Assembly (NCBI GenBank): GCA_003635255.1
Contig: PYJC01000178.1
Location: 2,194-59,340 of the forward strand
Source: Candidatus Poribacteria bacterium
Lineage (GTDB): Bacteria; Poribacteria; WGA-4E; WGA-3G
DNA: 57,147 bases
Direction: 5' to 3'
A program made the translations under genes and the position numbers. Each line of letters opens with the position of its first letter. Positions within the stretch are counted from its first letter, which is position 1. The notes beneath the pieces were generated by a model. It did no database searches. It was given only the letters and a program-made list of their open reading frames with translations, and was not told the origin of the DNA. Positions 23,939 to 32,409 of this stretch are shown here, one piece after another.

Positions 23939-25357
23939 TTAACTATCCAGATGGAAGATCGCCATCTTCAATTCGGTCATCTCTTCTATGGCGTACTTCG
24001 GTCCCTCTTTGCCCATACCGCTCTCTTTGACACCGCCATACGGCATCAAGTCTGCGCGCCACTGTGTCCCCCAGTTGACCATCAAGTTCCCAGATTCGAC
24101 CTCACGGACAAACCTCATTGCCCAATCGACGTTCTGCGTGAAGATTGCGGCACTCAGCCCGTAATTCGTATCGTTGGCAAGAGCAATCGCCTCGTCAATG
24201 TCGTTGACACGCGTCACACCGACAGCCGGTCCAAAGACCTCATCGCAGGAGATTTTCATCTCTGGCTTGACGTTGGCAAGGATAGCGGGTGAAACAAACT
24301 GGTCATGTTTATCGCCACCGGTGAGGAGTTCCGCGCCATCTGAAACAGCTTCCTGAATCCATTCTGCGACACGAGTAGCATCGCCTTCTCGAATCATGGG
24401 TCCCATGCGTGTCCCTTCTGCGAGTGGGTCGCCGGTATTGATTTGTGCGACTTCCGCTTGAAATGCATCTAAGAAATCGCCGTAGATTTTCTCGTGTGCG
24501 ATGACGCGCTGCGTTGAGATGCAGACCTGCCCTGCATTGGAATAACCGGAGGCTGCCGCTGCACGTGCCACCTTTTCAGGATCAGCATCAGGCATAACAA
24601 TGAGCGGTGAATTCGATCCGAGTTCCATCGTGACGCGTTTCAATCCAGCGACCCGACAGATATGTTCGCCGACATCACGGCTGCCAGTAAAGGTAATCTT
24701 TCGGACGCGCCGATCTGCACAAAGCGTATCACCGATTTCGCCGCCGGGTCCCGTTACACACTGAATCGCTTCAGGTGGTGTGCCTGCTTCTAAAAAGAGT
24801 TCGACGAGTTTCAGTGCGGAGAGTGGCGTATCCGTCGCGGGTTTGATGATAATCGCGTTGCCGCCAGCGATTGCCGGACCGGCTTTGTGGCAGACAAGAT
24901 GCAGCGGGAAGTTGAAGGGACTAATACCAGCAACAATACCGCACGGCATCCGCACCGTAAAACCGAGTTTATCTTTGACACCGGGCGCGCCTTCAAGTGG
25001 AATCGTTTCGCCGGTTAATCGTTTTGCTTCCTCCGCAGAGAGCGCAATAATTTCCGAAGCGCGGGTGGCTTCAACTGTCGCCTCAGCGAGGATTTTTCCC
25101 TCTTCGCGAGTGATAACCTCAGCGAGTTCGCCTGAGCGTTCTACCATCAGATCCGCCACTTTCCGCAGGATTTCATAGCGTTCATAGCCGGTCATCCCAG
25201 CCATGATTTTCGCGCCGCGCGCTGCGGTCTGAATAGCGGTTTCAACGTCGTTCGCGTCTCCTCTGGGGACGGTATCAACAACTGAACCGTCAAAGGGACT
25301 CAATACGTCAATCTTATCGGATTTATCAATCCATTCTCCACCTACGTGCATTTGCAT
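23939..25357 (-). CDS. NAD(P)-dependent aldehyde dehydrogenase
   Basis: ALDH-superfamily enzyme of 472 residues that oxidises an aldehyde to the acid in the cytosol. Active-site residues are Asn149 (PFNFP), Glu245 (MELGSNSP) and Cys279 (GQVCIS); the cofactor segment FTGSRDVGEHI is near 223-233. The MELGSNSP form and the overall length resemble lactaldehyde, glyceraldehyde-3-phosphate (non-phosphorylating) and sulfo- or phosphonoacetaldehyde dehydrogenases; the substrate is not resolved. GGAGAG lies ten bases before the ATG. It is separated from the LamG gene by 80 bp on the same strand. Confidence 0.9.
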   Translation of the reverse strand: MQMHVGGEWIDKSDKIDVLSPFDGSVVDTVPRGDANDVETAIQTAARGAKIMAGMTGYERYEILRKVADLMVERSGELAEVITREEGKILAEATVEATRASEIIALSAEEAKRLTGETIPLEGAPGVKDKLGFTVRMPCGIVAGISPFNFPLHLVCHKAGPAIAGGNAIIIKPATDTPLSALKLVELFLEAGTPPEAIQCVTGPGGEIGDTLCADRRVRKITFTGSRDVGEHICRVAGLKRVTMELGSNSPLIVMPDADPEKVARAAAASGYSNAGQVCISTQRVIAHEKIYGDFLDAFQAEVAQINTGDPLAEGTRMGPMIREGDATRVAEWIQEAVSDGAELLTGGDKHDQFVSPAILANVKPEMKISCDEVFGPAVGVTRVNDIDEAIALANDTNYGLSAAIFTQNVDWAMRFVREVESGNLMVNWGTQWRADLMPYGGVKESGMGKEGPKYAIEEMTELKMAIFHLDS

Positions 25358-25437
25358 AATGCGTTTCTCTCCATTTCTGATAATGAGGATGCTGATACAT
25401 TACCAAATTAAACTTTTAAACTTCATGTGTATGCTTG

Positions 25438-26238
25438 TTATTTTCGAGTTTTTAGCAAAGCCCAAGTCGTTGTCGCTTTTCCAGCTGCATCAACAGCAGC
25501 ATAAACGGCTAATCCGTTATCCATGACATCGTTGAGTTCATCTTTAGAAAGCGCTTCAGTAAAGAACCCAACTTCGTCAAAGAGACCTGTTGCTGCAACA
25601 TTACCGGGTCGCGCGCCAATCCAGATCGGTGACTCACTGGTATCCAGCGTTCCACCGCTTGGTTTCTCACCATCTACTTTTCCATCAACGTACATCTGAA
25701 CGTTCTTACCATCATAGATTTTAGCGATGTGATGCCACTTACCATCAGCAATGATAGTTTTACCATCAATACGCCCAACGTTCCCCTTGACGTGCCACAT
25801 AAAGACCGGATAGTCGTCAGTGTGAATCCATATATCAAGATGGCGTACATTTTCTGGTTCGGGCCAGACATCTCCGTTTCGCCAGACAACATATTGCCAT
25901 GAGGCGTTTTGCAACTTCACCCATGCGACAAAGGAGTAGGGATCAGAATTGAAAACGTCGTCATGGTCAACGCGGACGTAACTATCACCTTTGCCGGGGA
26001 ATTTCAATGCGCCGCCGAACTTGCCGTCTTTTACCCATTCAAGGCTCCCTTTGATATCACCGTCATGCCCGCTGACGACATCTTTGACCACCTTTCCACC
26101 GTTATCCTCAAAGAGCCAAGCACTCGCCAAACCGAGTTTCGCAGCGTGTGCAGTAATACCGAACCCTATTATGAGGATTAGCAAACTTAAACTAACTCTG
26201 AAGACCTGCGTTTGACAGGCAGAAATTACCCTATTCAT
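25438..26238 (-). CDS. Secreted LamG/concanavalin A-like lectin domain protein
   Basis: Exported protein of 266 residues; the signal segment SLSLLILIIGFGITAHA covers about residues 16-33. A single LamG/ConA-like jelly-roll domain fills the rest (SAWLFEDNGGKVVKDVVSGH, YSFVAWVKLQ, WHHIAKIYDGKNVQMYVDG, LFDEVGFFTEALSKDEL). This fold binds carbohydrates; no catalytic residues are apparent. The frame opens from a TTG at 26262, but the ATG at 26238 has AAGGAGAGG before it and is 12 bases past the stop of the upstream enolase-superfamily gene, consistent with an operon. Confidence 0.85.
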   Translation of the reverse strand: MNRVISACQTQVFRVSLSLLILIIGFGITAHAAKLGLASAWLFEDNGGKVVKDVVSGHDGDIKGSLEWVKDGKFGGALKFPGKGDSYVRVDHDDVFNSDPYSFVAWVKLQNASWQYVVWRNGDVWPEPENVRHLDIWIHTDDYPVFMWHVKGNVGRIDGKTIIADGKWHHIAKIYDGKNVQMYVDGKVDGEKPSGGTLDTSESPIWIGARPGNVAATGLFDEVGFFTEALSKDELNDVMDNGLAVYAAVDAAGKATTTWALLKTRK

Positions 26239-26249
26239 AGTGCCTCTCC

Positions 26250-27254
26250 TTAGACGCGACAATTATCAAGTGCGTCCTCATTCAATTCAACCCCTAATCC
26301 GGGTTTATCTGGAACAGTTGCATATCCGTCAACAAGTGGAATCGTTGACGGTGAGACAAGGTCAAAAGCACGCAAGGCGTTTAATGTAATCGCTGGCATG
26401 GTCGCATTTGGCATCACTGCTGCAAGATGCATAACATAAGCGGTTGTGATACCGAGTCCGACAATTTGTATCCAGACGGGAAGATGCGCAGCGTTTGAGA
26501 TAGTCGCCTCTCTGATAGCATTAGCGGCGCGTGAGTCCGGATAGGCGATAATAAATGAGTCATTCATCTTTGCTCGAATCGCCTCAATCGGCTCCGGGTT
26601 CCCGAAGTGAATTGTTATCGGCATGTCAGTGTGGCGTTTAATTTCCTGATAGCCTTGGATATCAGCTTGTGGAATCGGCGTTTCAAACGATTCTATATTG
26701 TGATCTTGAAGCTGGCGCATAACTTCGAGTGTGCGTTCTGGGGTTTCAAACGAGTCATTTGCGTCAACGCGGAGCTGATAATCATCTGGGGCGACAGAGG
26801 CAATTGCTTCGACCTGCTCAAGTACTTCAAACCACGGACGTGCCTTGATTTTGTGGAGCCGATAGCCAATGGAATAAGCGTGTTTTGCTTCTGATGCCCA
26901 CTCTTCTGGGGTCATATCAATAGACCAATAACCGAACGACGTTTTCTCGTGAATTTTCTCCCCTAATAACTGATGCACCGGTACACCGAGTGCCTTACCC
27001 ATGATGTCATAAAAGGCTTGCTGAAGCGGTGTAGGTGCCCAACCGTTCATAAACTCAAACGGATTCCTCCCGATATAGCGTTGAACAACCTCGTCCGACT
27101 GGTGTGAGCCGTCACCAATTCCGACGAGTCCGACATCGGTATGGACTTTGTAGACATAGTCAATCTGGTAAAGGTTGCGACGCGTCATCAGTTCGTAAAT
27201 GCCTTCATGATACGGCACTCTTACTTTGATAACGTCAATTTGGGTAATTTTCAT
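26250..27254 (-). CDS. Mandelate racemase/muconate lactonizing enzyme family protein
   Basis: Enolase-superfamily protein of 334 residues. The KxK catalytic pair is at Lys135/Lys137 (HKIKAR), the first metal ligand at Asp164 (VDAND) and the second at Glu191 (FETP). At the place of the third acidic ligand the sequence reads ITIHFGNPEP (around 214-221), so the usual Asp/Glu appears replaced; metal binding may be altered. Normal members abstract an alpha proton from carboxylate sugars or related acids. The C-terminus (DKPGLGVELNEDAL) is typical. It heads a probable operon with the secreted LamG protein, suggesting use of an external carbohydrate. Confidence 0.85.
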   Translation of the reverse strand: MKITQIDVIKVRVPYHEGIYELMTRRNLYQIDYVYKVHTDVGLVGIGDGSHQSDEVVQRYIGRNPFEFMNGWAPTPLQQAFYDIMGKALGVPVHQLLGEKIHEKTSFGYWSIDMTPEEWASEAKHAYSIGYRLHKIKARPWFEVLEQVEAIASVAPDDYQLRVDANDSFETPERTLEVMRQLQDHNIESFETPIPQADIQGYQEIKRHTDMPITIHFGNPEPIEAIRAKMNDSFIIAYPDSRAANAIREATISNAAHLPVWIQIVGLGITTAYVMHLAAVMPNATMPAITLNALRAFDLVSPSTIPLVDGYATVPDKPGLGVELNEDALDNCRV

Positions 27255-27305
27255 AAGCGCACCCCTGCATCTCGTTTTGAGTTTTTTCAGCGTCTTGTAT
27301 CTGAA

Positions 27306-27758
27306 TTATTCATCCCGTCGGATCCAACTAACAACATCTTCTGCCTCACCTGTTCCACCTTCAACACCATCACTTCCGAACGAAATGAGATCGTATCCAT
27401 ATCGGTCATGTATACCAGGACGGATATAGATATAAGGGTTGCCCCACGGATCTTCCGTAATTGGGATCTGAATATAGGGTTCCAGCCAATTAACAGGTAT
27501 CGGCGGTGCCTCAGGTTTCTCCCAGAGTGCCTTCAAACCTTGTTCGGTTGAAGGATAATCGCCATTATCCTTAGCGTATCTATCAAGGGCGATCCCAAGC
27601 GTTTCAATATCCGCATCGGCTTGTGCTTGTAATGCGCGCCCTGCTTGTCCGAGCAACCGAGGTGCGAAAAGCACAGCGGCAATAACTCCGAGGACAATAA
27701 CGACAACTAAAATTTGTATTGATGTTAATCCTGCTTGTTTAGAATCAATTGGTTTCAC
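27306..27758 (-). CDS. GspG-like type II secretion pseudopilin, divergent N-terminus
   Basis: Pseudopilin of 150 residues matching GspG: a hydrophobic helix (ILVVVIVLGVIAAVLFAPRLLG), the LGIALDRYAKDNGDYPSTEQGLKALWEKP region and WGNPYIYIRPG with FGSDGVEGGTGEAEDV at the C-terminus. The frame is open to 27878, but the GTG at 27758 has GGAGG seven bases before it and gives the expected length. The prepilin cleavage region reads KQAG/LTSIQ: Gly10 is kept, but the invariant Glu at mature position 5 is Gln. No other secretion genes are nearby, so it is an orphan. Confidence 0.85.
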   Translation of the reverse strand: MKPIDSKQAGLTSIQILVVVIVLGVIAAVLFAPRLLGQAGRALQAQADADIETLGIALDRYAKDNGDYPSTEQGLKALWEKPEAPPIPVNWLEPYIQIPITEDPWGNPYIYIRPGIHDRYGYDLISFGSDGVEGGTGEAEDVVSWIRRDE

Positions 27759-28226
27759 ACATTTTCCTCCGCAATCCGCGCATGCACGTCTAACTTGACA
27801 TAGCATAAACAAAATAGTTATCAGTAGCCAGTTAGAGTGGTTCATAATTCTTATCGTTACCGATAACTGAAACGACAACTGACAACCATCTTAAAGTTTA
27901 TCACATCCACAGAATTGTGTCAACTTTTTCAGCGGGAAGAGCCATTCAATTATCCCGAATCACTCTTGTAGGATGGGTTTATAAATCCGATTTATGCAGA
28001 TAACATTGCACATTTAGTTTCGATTCTGCATTTATCGTAAAGTTTAGAATTAATTAGACACTCTGCATCGGTTCGGTTAGGAAACCGCGAAAAAACACCC
28101 AAGCAAAAACCCTACCGGGAGGTGAAAGTGTCTCTTTATTTTTAGGTTTCACTATAAAAACCAAAATTGTCGGATTTCGCGCCCTTTCCTGCGGATCTCC
28201 CCACTTAGACATCAGGCACAGATTTA

Positions 28227-28246
28227 ATTTGACTTATGAGTCAAAT
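28227..28246. repeat. Perfect 20-nt palindrome
   Basis: ATTTGACT-TATG-AGTCAAAT: 8-bp perfect arms with a 4-base centre. It could be a regulator binding site or a short hairpin; it is 185 bases before the radical SAM gene. Confidence 0.4.
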
Positions 28247-28395
28247 GCAGGTATCATCTATGAGACTTATGCAAAATAGTTGCCATTGAAAAATGAATGG
28301 AGCCCAGTAGGAGAGGCAGGGGCACAAGTCCTGAGTAGTATATATGTGCTTTGTAAGTGGGCAGATCAAGATGTCTCGTTAATTCTAAAATCCAC

Positions 28396-28419
28396 TATAA
28401 TTTGAGAAAATTTCTCAAA
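28396..28419 (+). promoter_or_regulatory. -10 box overlapped by a palindromic operator-like site
   Basis: TATAAT at 28396-28401 is followed at once by TTTGAGAAA-A-TTTCTCAAA (28401-28419), and then by AAGGAG five bases before the radical SAM ATG. No good -35 is seen. A repressor bound to the palindrome, or an RNA hairpin beside the ribosome site, would control the gene. Confidence 0.45.
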
Positions 28420-28430
28420 AAGGAGCGACC

Positions 28431-29996
28431 ATGCGGAAATTTCAAGTTGGTGTCCTTGACCTTGTTGCCAAGGGACCTACACGCAACATGTGGGCACGGA
28501 CGATGCACGCCAATCTGGCAAGCATTATGCCTCAGGCCATCGCGACATGGTGCGAAGAGGAGGGGCATACTGTCCACTATGTGTGTTATACGGGTCTTGA
28601 AGACCTGAGCAAGGAATTACCGGAGGCACTTGATCTCGTTATTATAGGGACATTTTCGCAAGGCGCTCAACTGGCATACGCGCTAAGCAACCTTTTCCAA
28701 TCGAAAGGTGCGGTCACCGCGCTTGGCGGTCCCCATGCCCGCTGCTACCCCGAAGATGCACAGAAGTACTTTGATTACGTTCTCGGTTTCACTGACAGAT
28801 CCGTCATCCAGGACCTTTTACAGGACTGCTCCCCGCACCGCCCTATCGGCGTTCATCTCTCAGCTAAAGGGCAACCTTCGACCCTACCGAGTGTACAAGA
28901 GCGTTGGAAATTTATAGAACTCTCCCACCATAAAGCCCCGTGGATTAAAGCGGTTCCGATGCTCGGTAGTATGGGCTGTCCATACACTTGCAGCTTCTGT
29001 ATTGATTCGGTTATCCCTTATCAACCTATGGCGTTTGATCTCATCAAGTCAGATTTGCGTTTCCTGTTAAAGAAGTTTAAGCGTCCGCTTGTCGGTTGGC
29101 ATGACCCTAACTTCGGTATCCGATTCGATGATTACCTCTCCGCAATCGAAGATGCAATTCCGCCAAACAGTGTTGATTTCGTGGCTGAAAGCAGTCTGTC
29201 GCTGCTCTCCGAACCGCACATGAAACGGCTAAAGAAAAATGGATTTAAGGTGTTGTTGCCTGGAATCGAGTCGTGGCAAGATTTCGGTAACAAATCGAAA
29301 TCGGGAAGGAATCAGGGCCTTGACAAAGTTCGACAAGTTTCGGAGCAGGTTAACATGATTCTGAGATACGTCCCCTACGTCCAAACTAACTTCATTTTTG
29401 GACTTGATATCGACGAGGGTCCAGAGCCATTTGAACTCACGAAACTTTTCTTGGATATGACCCCCGGTGCTTATCCTGCTTATTTATTGCTGACAGCGTA
29501 TGGACAGGCAGCACCGCTTAACCTTGAATACCAACAGGCGGGTCGGGTTCTACCTTTTCCGTTTTATTTTCTTGATAGCAAGCGTGGGATGAATATCAAG
29601 CCGAAAAACTATGCCTGGGATGAGTTTTACGATCACGTCATTGATCTGATTAAACACAACATCTCATGGCGGAACTTCGTTAATAGTTACAAAGCGATCG
29701 ACGAATTCATTCCGCGATGGGTCAACATTATCCGCGTCATGCCATGGTTTGAACAGGTCAAGTACTACCGTGAAATACGTCAACGGCTTGACGAAGACCC
29801 GCAGTTCCGCCCCTTCTTTGAGGGGGAAACAACACAAATCCCAGAGTTTTATGTGGAGCGAATACGAAAGAGTTTGGGGTATTTATGGGAGTGGCTTCCA
29901 GACGGGGCTTTGTATCATGACCCCAACGCCTATCTCAAGACACAGGCGAATTCCTTAACCCCGTTGACTGATATATCTGACTCGGTATCGCAATAG
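28431..29996 (+). CDS. B12-binding-type radical SAM protein
   Basis: Protein of 521 residues with an N-terminal Rossmann-like cobalamin-binding-type domain (about 1-140; DLVIIGTFSQGAQLA, ALGGPHARCYPED) and a radical SAM core with the 4Fe-4S motif CPYTCSFC at Cys183, Cys187 and Cys190. The cobalamin-base motif DxHxxG is not seen, so B12 may bind base-off/His-off or not at all. Such enzymes catalyse methylations or rearrangements in natural-product, lipid or cofactor pathways. The C-terminal 200 residues resemble no domain I can name. AAGGAG precedes the ATG, and a palindrome overlaps the control region. No peptide or biosynthetic partner is adjacent. Confidence 0.87.
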   Translation: MRKFQVGVLDLVAKGPTRNMWARTMHANLASIMPQAIATWCEEEGHTVHYVCYTGLEDLSKELPEALDLVIIGTFSQGAQLAYALSNLFQSKGAVTALGGPHARCYPEDAQKYFDYVLGFTDRSVIQDLLQDCSPHRPIGVHLSAKGQPSTLPSVQERWKFIELSHHKAPWIKAVPMLGSMGCPYTCSFCIDSVIPYQPMAFDLIKSDLRFLLKKFKRPLVGWHDPNFGIRFDDYLSAIEDAIPPNSVDFVAESSLSLLSEPHMKRLKKNGFKVLLPGIESWQDFGNKSKSGRNQGLDKVRQVSEQVNMILRYVPYVQTNFIFGLDIDEGPEPFELTKLFLDMTPGAYPAYLLLTAYGQAAPLNLEYQQAGRVLPFPFYFLDSKRGMNIKPKNYAWDEFYDHVIDLIKHNISWRNFVNSYKAIDEFIPRWVNIIRVMPWFEQVKYYREIRQRLDEDPQFRPFFEGETTQIPEFYVERIRKSLGYLWEWLPDGALYHDPNAYLKTQANSLTPLTDISDSVSQ

Positions 29997-30051
29997 AATT
30001 ATCGGTGACGGAAATTCCTTAACCCTGTTTATATATGTATTTCCGGCTGCT

Positions 30052-30091
30052 GGCGAGGTGTTTCTTCGGATTTATTCGAGGAAACCCCGCC
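30052..30091. repeat. Imperfect GC-rich hairpin after the radical SAM gene
   Basis: GGCGAGGTGTTTCTTCG pairs imperfectly with CGAGGAAACCCCGCC. A related short hairpin, GGTGAGGTT-GGA-AACCTTGCC, lies at 40369-40389. It may act as a factor-dependent terminator or belong to a dispersed hairpin family; no T-tract follows. Confidence 0.35.
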
Positions 30092-30226
30092 TGTAATGTG
30101 TTTGCGTAAGTTTTGAGTAGGATGATTCACCTCCCCTTGCAACGAAAAATAAATCGAACGCATCTAAACAGATCTCAATTTTTTTAGACCGGTACGTCTC
30201 ACACTCTCTGATACAAAAATAATCCC

Positions 30227-30880
30227 ATGGAACATCAGAGATCTGAACCTCAAAGTAATAGTCTTTTCTATCGTTGTGCACGGTGCCTCATTGTCCGTCC
30301 AATTCTTGATGTGCTGGGTGATCTTGAATCTCACGGAAACGAGAATATCCCAACGCAAGGTGGGGTTTTACTTGTATCAAACCATGCAAGTCTTCTTGAT
30401 CCGGCTATCATTGGCGCAGCAGTATCGCGCGAGCTTCATTATCTTGGGGAAGATACCTACTTCCACATTCCAGGTATAGGTTGGTTATTCACCCAGTTGA
30501 ATGGGATCCCCATAAAACGTGAAAAACCTGGCTGGCAATCGCTAAAGAGAGCGATCTCGTGCGTAAAGATGGGAAATGCACTGCTTGTCTTCCCCGAAGG
30601 TACACGCAGTACCGATGGAACTCTGGGAACAGTGAAAGAGGGTGCCAGTTTTATTATCCACCACTCAAATGTTCCCACAATTCCCGTTTTTCTTAAAGAC
30701 ACAGGACGTCTTATGCCTCGCGGCTCTAAATTGATCCGTCCCGGCAAATTATATGTGACTTTTGGCGCGCCTCTTGATTTCTCTGCACTCAAAAGAATAA
30801 ATGAAAGACACGAATTATATCAGCGAATCAGCCAGCAGATAAGACAAGCAATTTTGGATCTCCAAGAGAATTCGCGCTAA
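30227..30880 (+). CDS. plsC: 1-acyl-sn-glycerol-3-phosphate acyltransferase (PlsC family)
   Basis: Acyltransferase of 217 residues that adds the second acyl chain to lysophosphatidic acid at the inner membrane. The catalytic motif NHASLLD is at residues 52-58, FPEGTRSTDG at 122-131, and the substrate segment GIPIKREK near 93-100. The C-terminal FGAPLDFSAL is also typical. Length is normal for PlsC. No Shine-Dalgarno is obvious before the ATG. The gene stands alone, more than 200 bases from its neighbours, and housekeeping glycerolipid synthesis is the likeliest role, although several PlsC paralogues with other acceptors exist in many genomes. Confidence 0.87.
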   Translation: MEHQRSEPQSNSLFYRCARCLIVRPILDVLGDLESHGNENIPTQGGVLLVSNHASLLDPAIIGAAVSRELHYLGEDTYFHIPGIGWLFTQLNGIPIKREKPGWQSLKRAISCVKMGNALLVFPEGTRSTDGTLGTVKEGASFIIHHSNVPTIPVFLKDTGRLMPRGSKLIRPGKLYVTFGAPLDFSALKRINERHELYQRISQQIRQAILDLQENSR

Positions 30881-31189
30881 GTTGTGAAGGCAATGTTATT
30901 GGGTGAGTTCCCTCGCCATCTCGCGTGTAGAAGGCGTTTCCAATCGCATCCTTCCACTCTCCCCTCCATTTTTCTATCCTTAGCATCCGCTCAATCCGCA
31001 TCATCTGTGATGCCTCGCGCTTGCGTCGGTTTTTCCAAAGCAAGAGACTTGAAGATTTCTTTGAAACGTGTTATCATAACTTTCAGACTTGCCCATTTCG
31101 GGTAACATCTCTTTTTTATAAAATACCTTTTACAGTTTTGTAGACTCATCTGCAATGGAAAAAAAATAAAACAGTGGAGGAATCCGGGG
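30881..31189. other. Intergenic region, possible decayed sequence on the minus strand
   Basis: About 310 bases. The minus strand has an open frame (30828-31043, TTG start) whose Arg/Glu-rich translation (MMRIERMLRIEKWRGEWKD) might be a degraded repeat, but it overlaps the plsC end and lacks a ribosome site. GTGGAGG at the right edge belongs to the next gene. Confidence 0.35.
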
Positions 31190-32398
31190 ATGGCGAAAAC
31201 AGTTTGTATTGTCGGAACAATGGACACAAAAGGCATAGAATTTTCATTCATCAAAGGGCAAATTGAATCAACTGGTGTCTCAACGTGTGTTATCAATACA
31301 GGTGTATTGGGGGACCCGCAATTAACACCGGATATTTCTGCGGATGAAGTTGCACAAGCTGCAGGTTCGTCTTTACAAGCACTGAGAGACGAAGGCGATC
31401 GGGGAAATAGTGTTACGATCATGGCACAAGGTGCCGCAGCACTTGTCGCTGAGAAACACGCCACAGGCGAAATTGATGGGATTATCTCGCTCGGTGGCTC
31501 CGCAGGTACGACCATCGGAACGACGGCGATGCAGGCAGTCCCTATAGGCGTTCCGAAAATTATGGTATCCACCTTAGCCTCTGGCGATACCAGCCCTTAT
31601 GTGCAGTCGAAAGATATTTGTATGATGTACTCGGTCGTAGACATCGCTGGCATCAACCGATTATCGCGACAGATTCTCGCCAATGCCGCGGGTGCAATCG
31701 TCGGGATGGTGAGTGCTGAAGTACCAGAAACAACAGCAGATAAGCCCTTAATCGCGGCGACGATGTTCGGTGTAACGACCCCGTGCGTCACAAAGGCAAG
31801 AGAAATTCTCGAAGCCGCGGGCTATGAAGTCCTCGTGTTTCACGCAACCGGTACCGGTGGTCAAGCGATGGAAGACTTGGTAAAAGGCGATTTTCTCGTT
31901 GGCGTGTTAGATGTTACGACGACTGAACTCGCTGACGAATTGGTGGGTGGAATTCTGAGTGCCGGTCCCGATCGGTTGGAAGCCGCGGGGGAATCGGGGC
32001 TGCCGCAAGTTATCGCGCCCGGTGCGTTGGATATGGTGAACTTTGGTCCGCCGGACACCGTGCCAGAGAACTTCAGCGATCGACTGTTCTATCAACACAA
32101 TCCGACAGTGACCTTGATGCGGACGACCGCCGAAGAAACCGCCGAACTTGGACGTATCATGGCGCGTAAACTCAGCGAAGCACAAGGACCCACTACGGTT
32201 ATCATTCCGACCCAAGGCGTATCGGCGATTGACAAGACAGGACAACCCTTTGATTCACCAGAAGCGCGAACTGCATGGAGTGAGAATCTGAAGGCACACA
32301 TCGGTGACAATGTCACGGTTATTGAGATGGACGCTCACATCAACGACGACGAATTTGCGACAAAACTTGCAGAAACGTTGCTAGCGAACATAAAATAA
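31190..32398 (+). CDS. Tm-1-like ATP-binding domain protein (UPF0261)
   Basis: Protein of 402 residues of the UPF0261 family, related to the tomato Tm-1 virus-resistance protein. The N-terminus is TVCIVGTMDTKGIEFSFIKG; later blocks are GAAALVAEKHATGEIDGIISLGGSAGT, AATMFGVTTPCVTKAREILE and VIIPTQGVSAIDKTGQPF. The family folds as a Rossmann-like nucleotide-binding domain plus a second lobe; bacterial function is unknown. Usually a TIM-barrel partner follows; here a phytanoyl-CoA dioxygenase gene starts 11 bases after the stop, suggesting a two-gene operon. GGAGG precedes the ATG. Confidence 0.92.
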   Translation: MAKTVCIVGTMDTKGIEFSFIKGQIESTGVSTCVINTGVLGDPQLTPDISADEVAQAAGSSLQALRDEGDRGNSVTIMAQGAAALVAEKHATGEIDGIISLGGSAGTTIGTTAMQAVPIGVPKIMVSTLASGDTSPYVQSKDICMMYSVVDIAGINRLSRQILANAAGAIVGMVSAEVPETTADKPLIAATMFGVTTPCVTKAREILEAAGYEVLVFHATGTGGQAMEDLVKGDFLVGVLDVTTTELADELVGGILSAGPDRLEAAGESGLPQVIAPGALDMVNFGPPDTVPENFSDRLFYQHNPTVTLMRTTAEETAELGRIMARKLSEAQGPTTVIIPTQGVSAIDKTGQPFDSPEARTAWSENLKAHIGDNVTVIEMDAHINDDEFATKLAETLLANIK

Positions 32399-32409
32399 AG
32401 AGGCGATAG

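Larger units (their letters stand above)
27759..28430. other. Long intergenic region with repeats and palindromes
   Basis: About 670 bases without a supported gene. It holds a CGGTT...AACCG hairpin near 28068-28087, a copy of the dispersed repeat AAACACCCAAGCAAAAAC at 28093-28110, the palindrome at 28227-28246 and, at the right end, the promoter-like region of the radical SAM gene. The left 120 bases extend the pseudopilin frame but lack a start with Shine-Dalgarno. Confidence 0.4.

Noticed and set aside
30828..31043. Minus-strand frame of 71 residues downstream of plsC
   Set aside because: TTG start, no ribosome site, overlaps the plsC end; might be a decayed repeat but cannot be supported as a gene.
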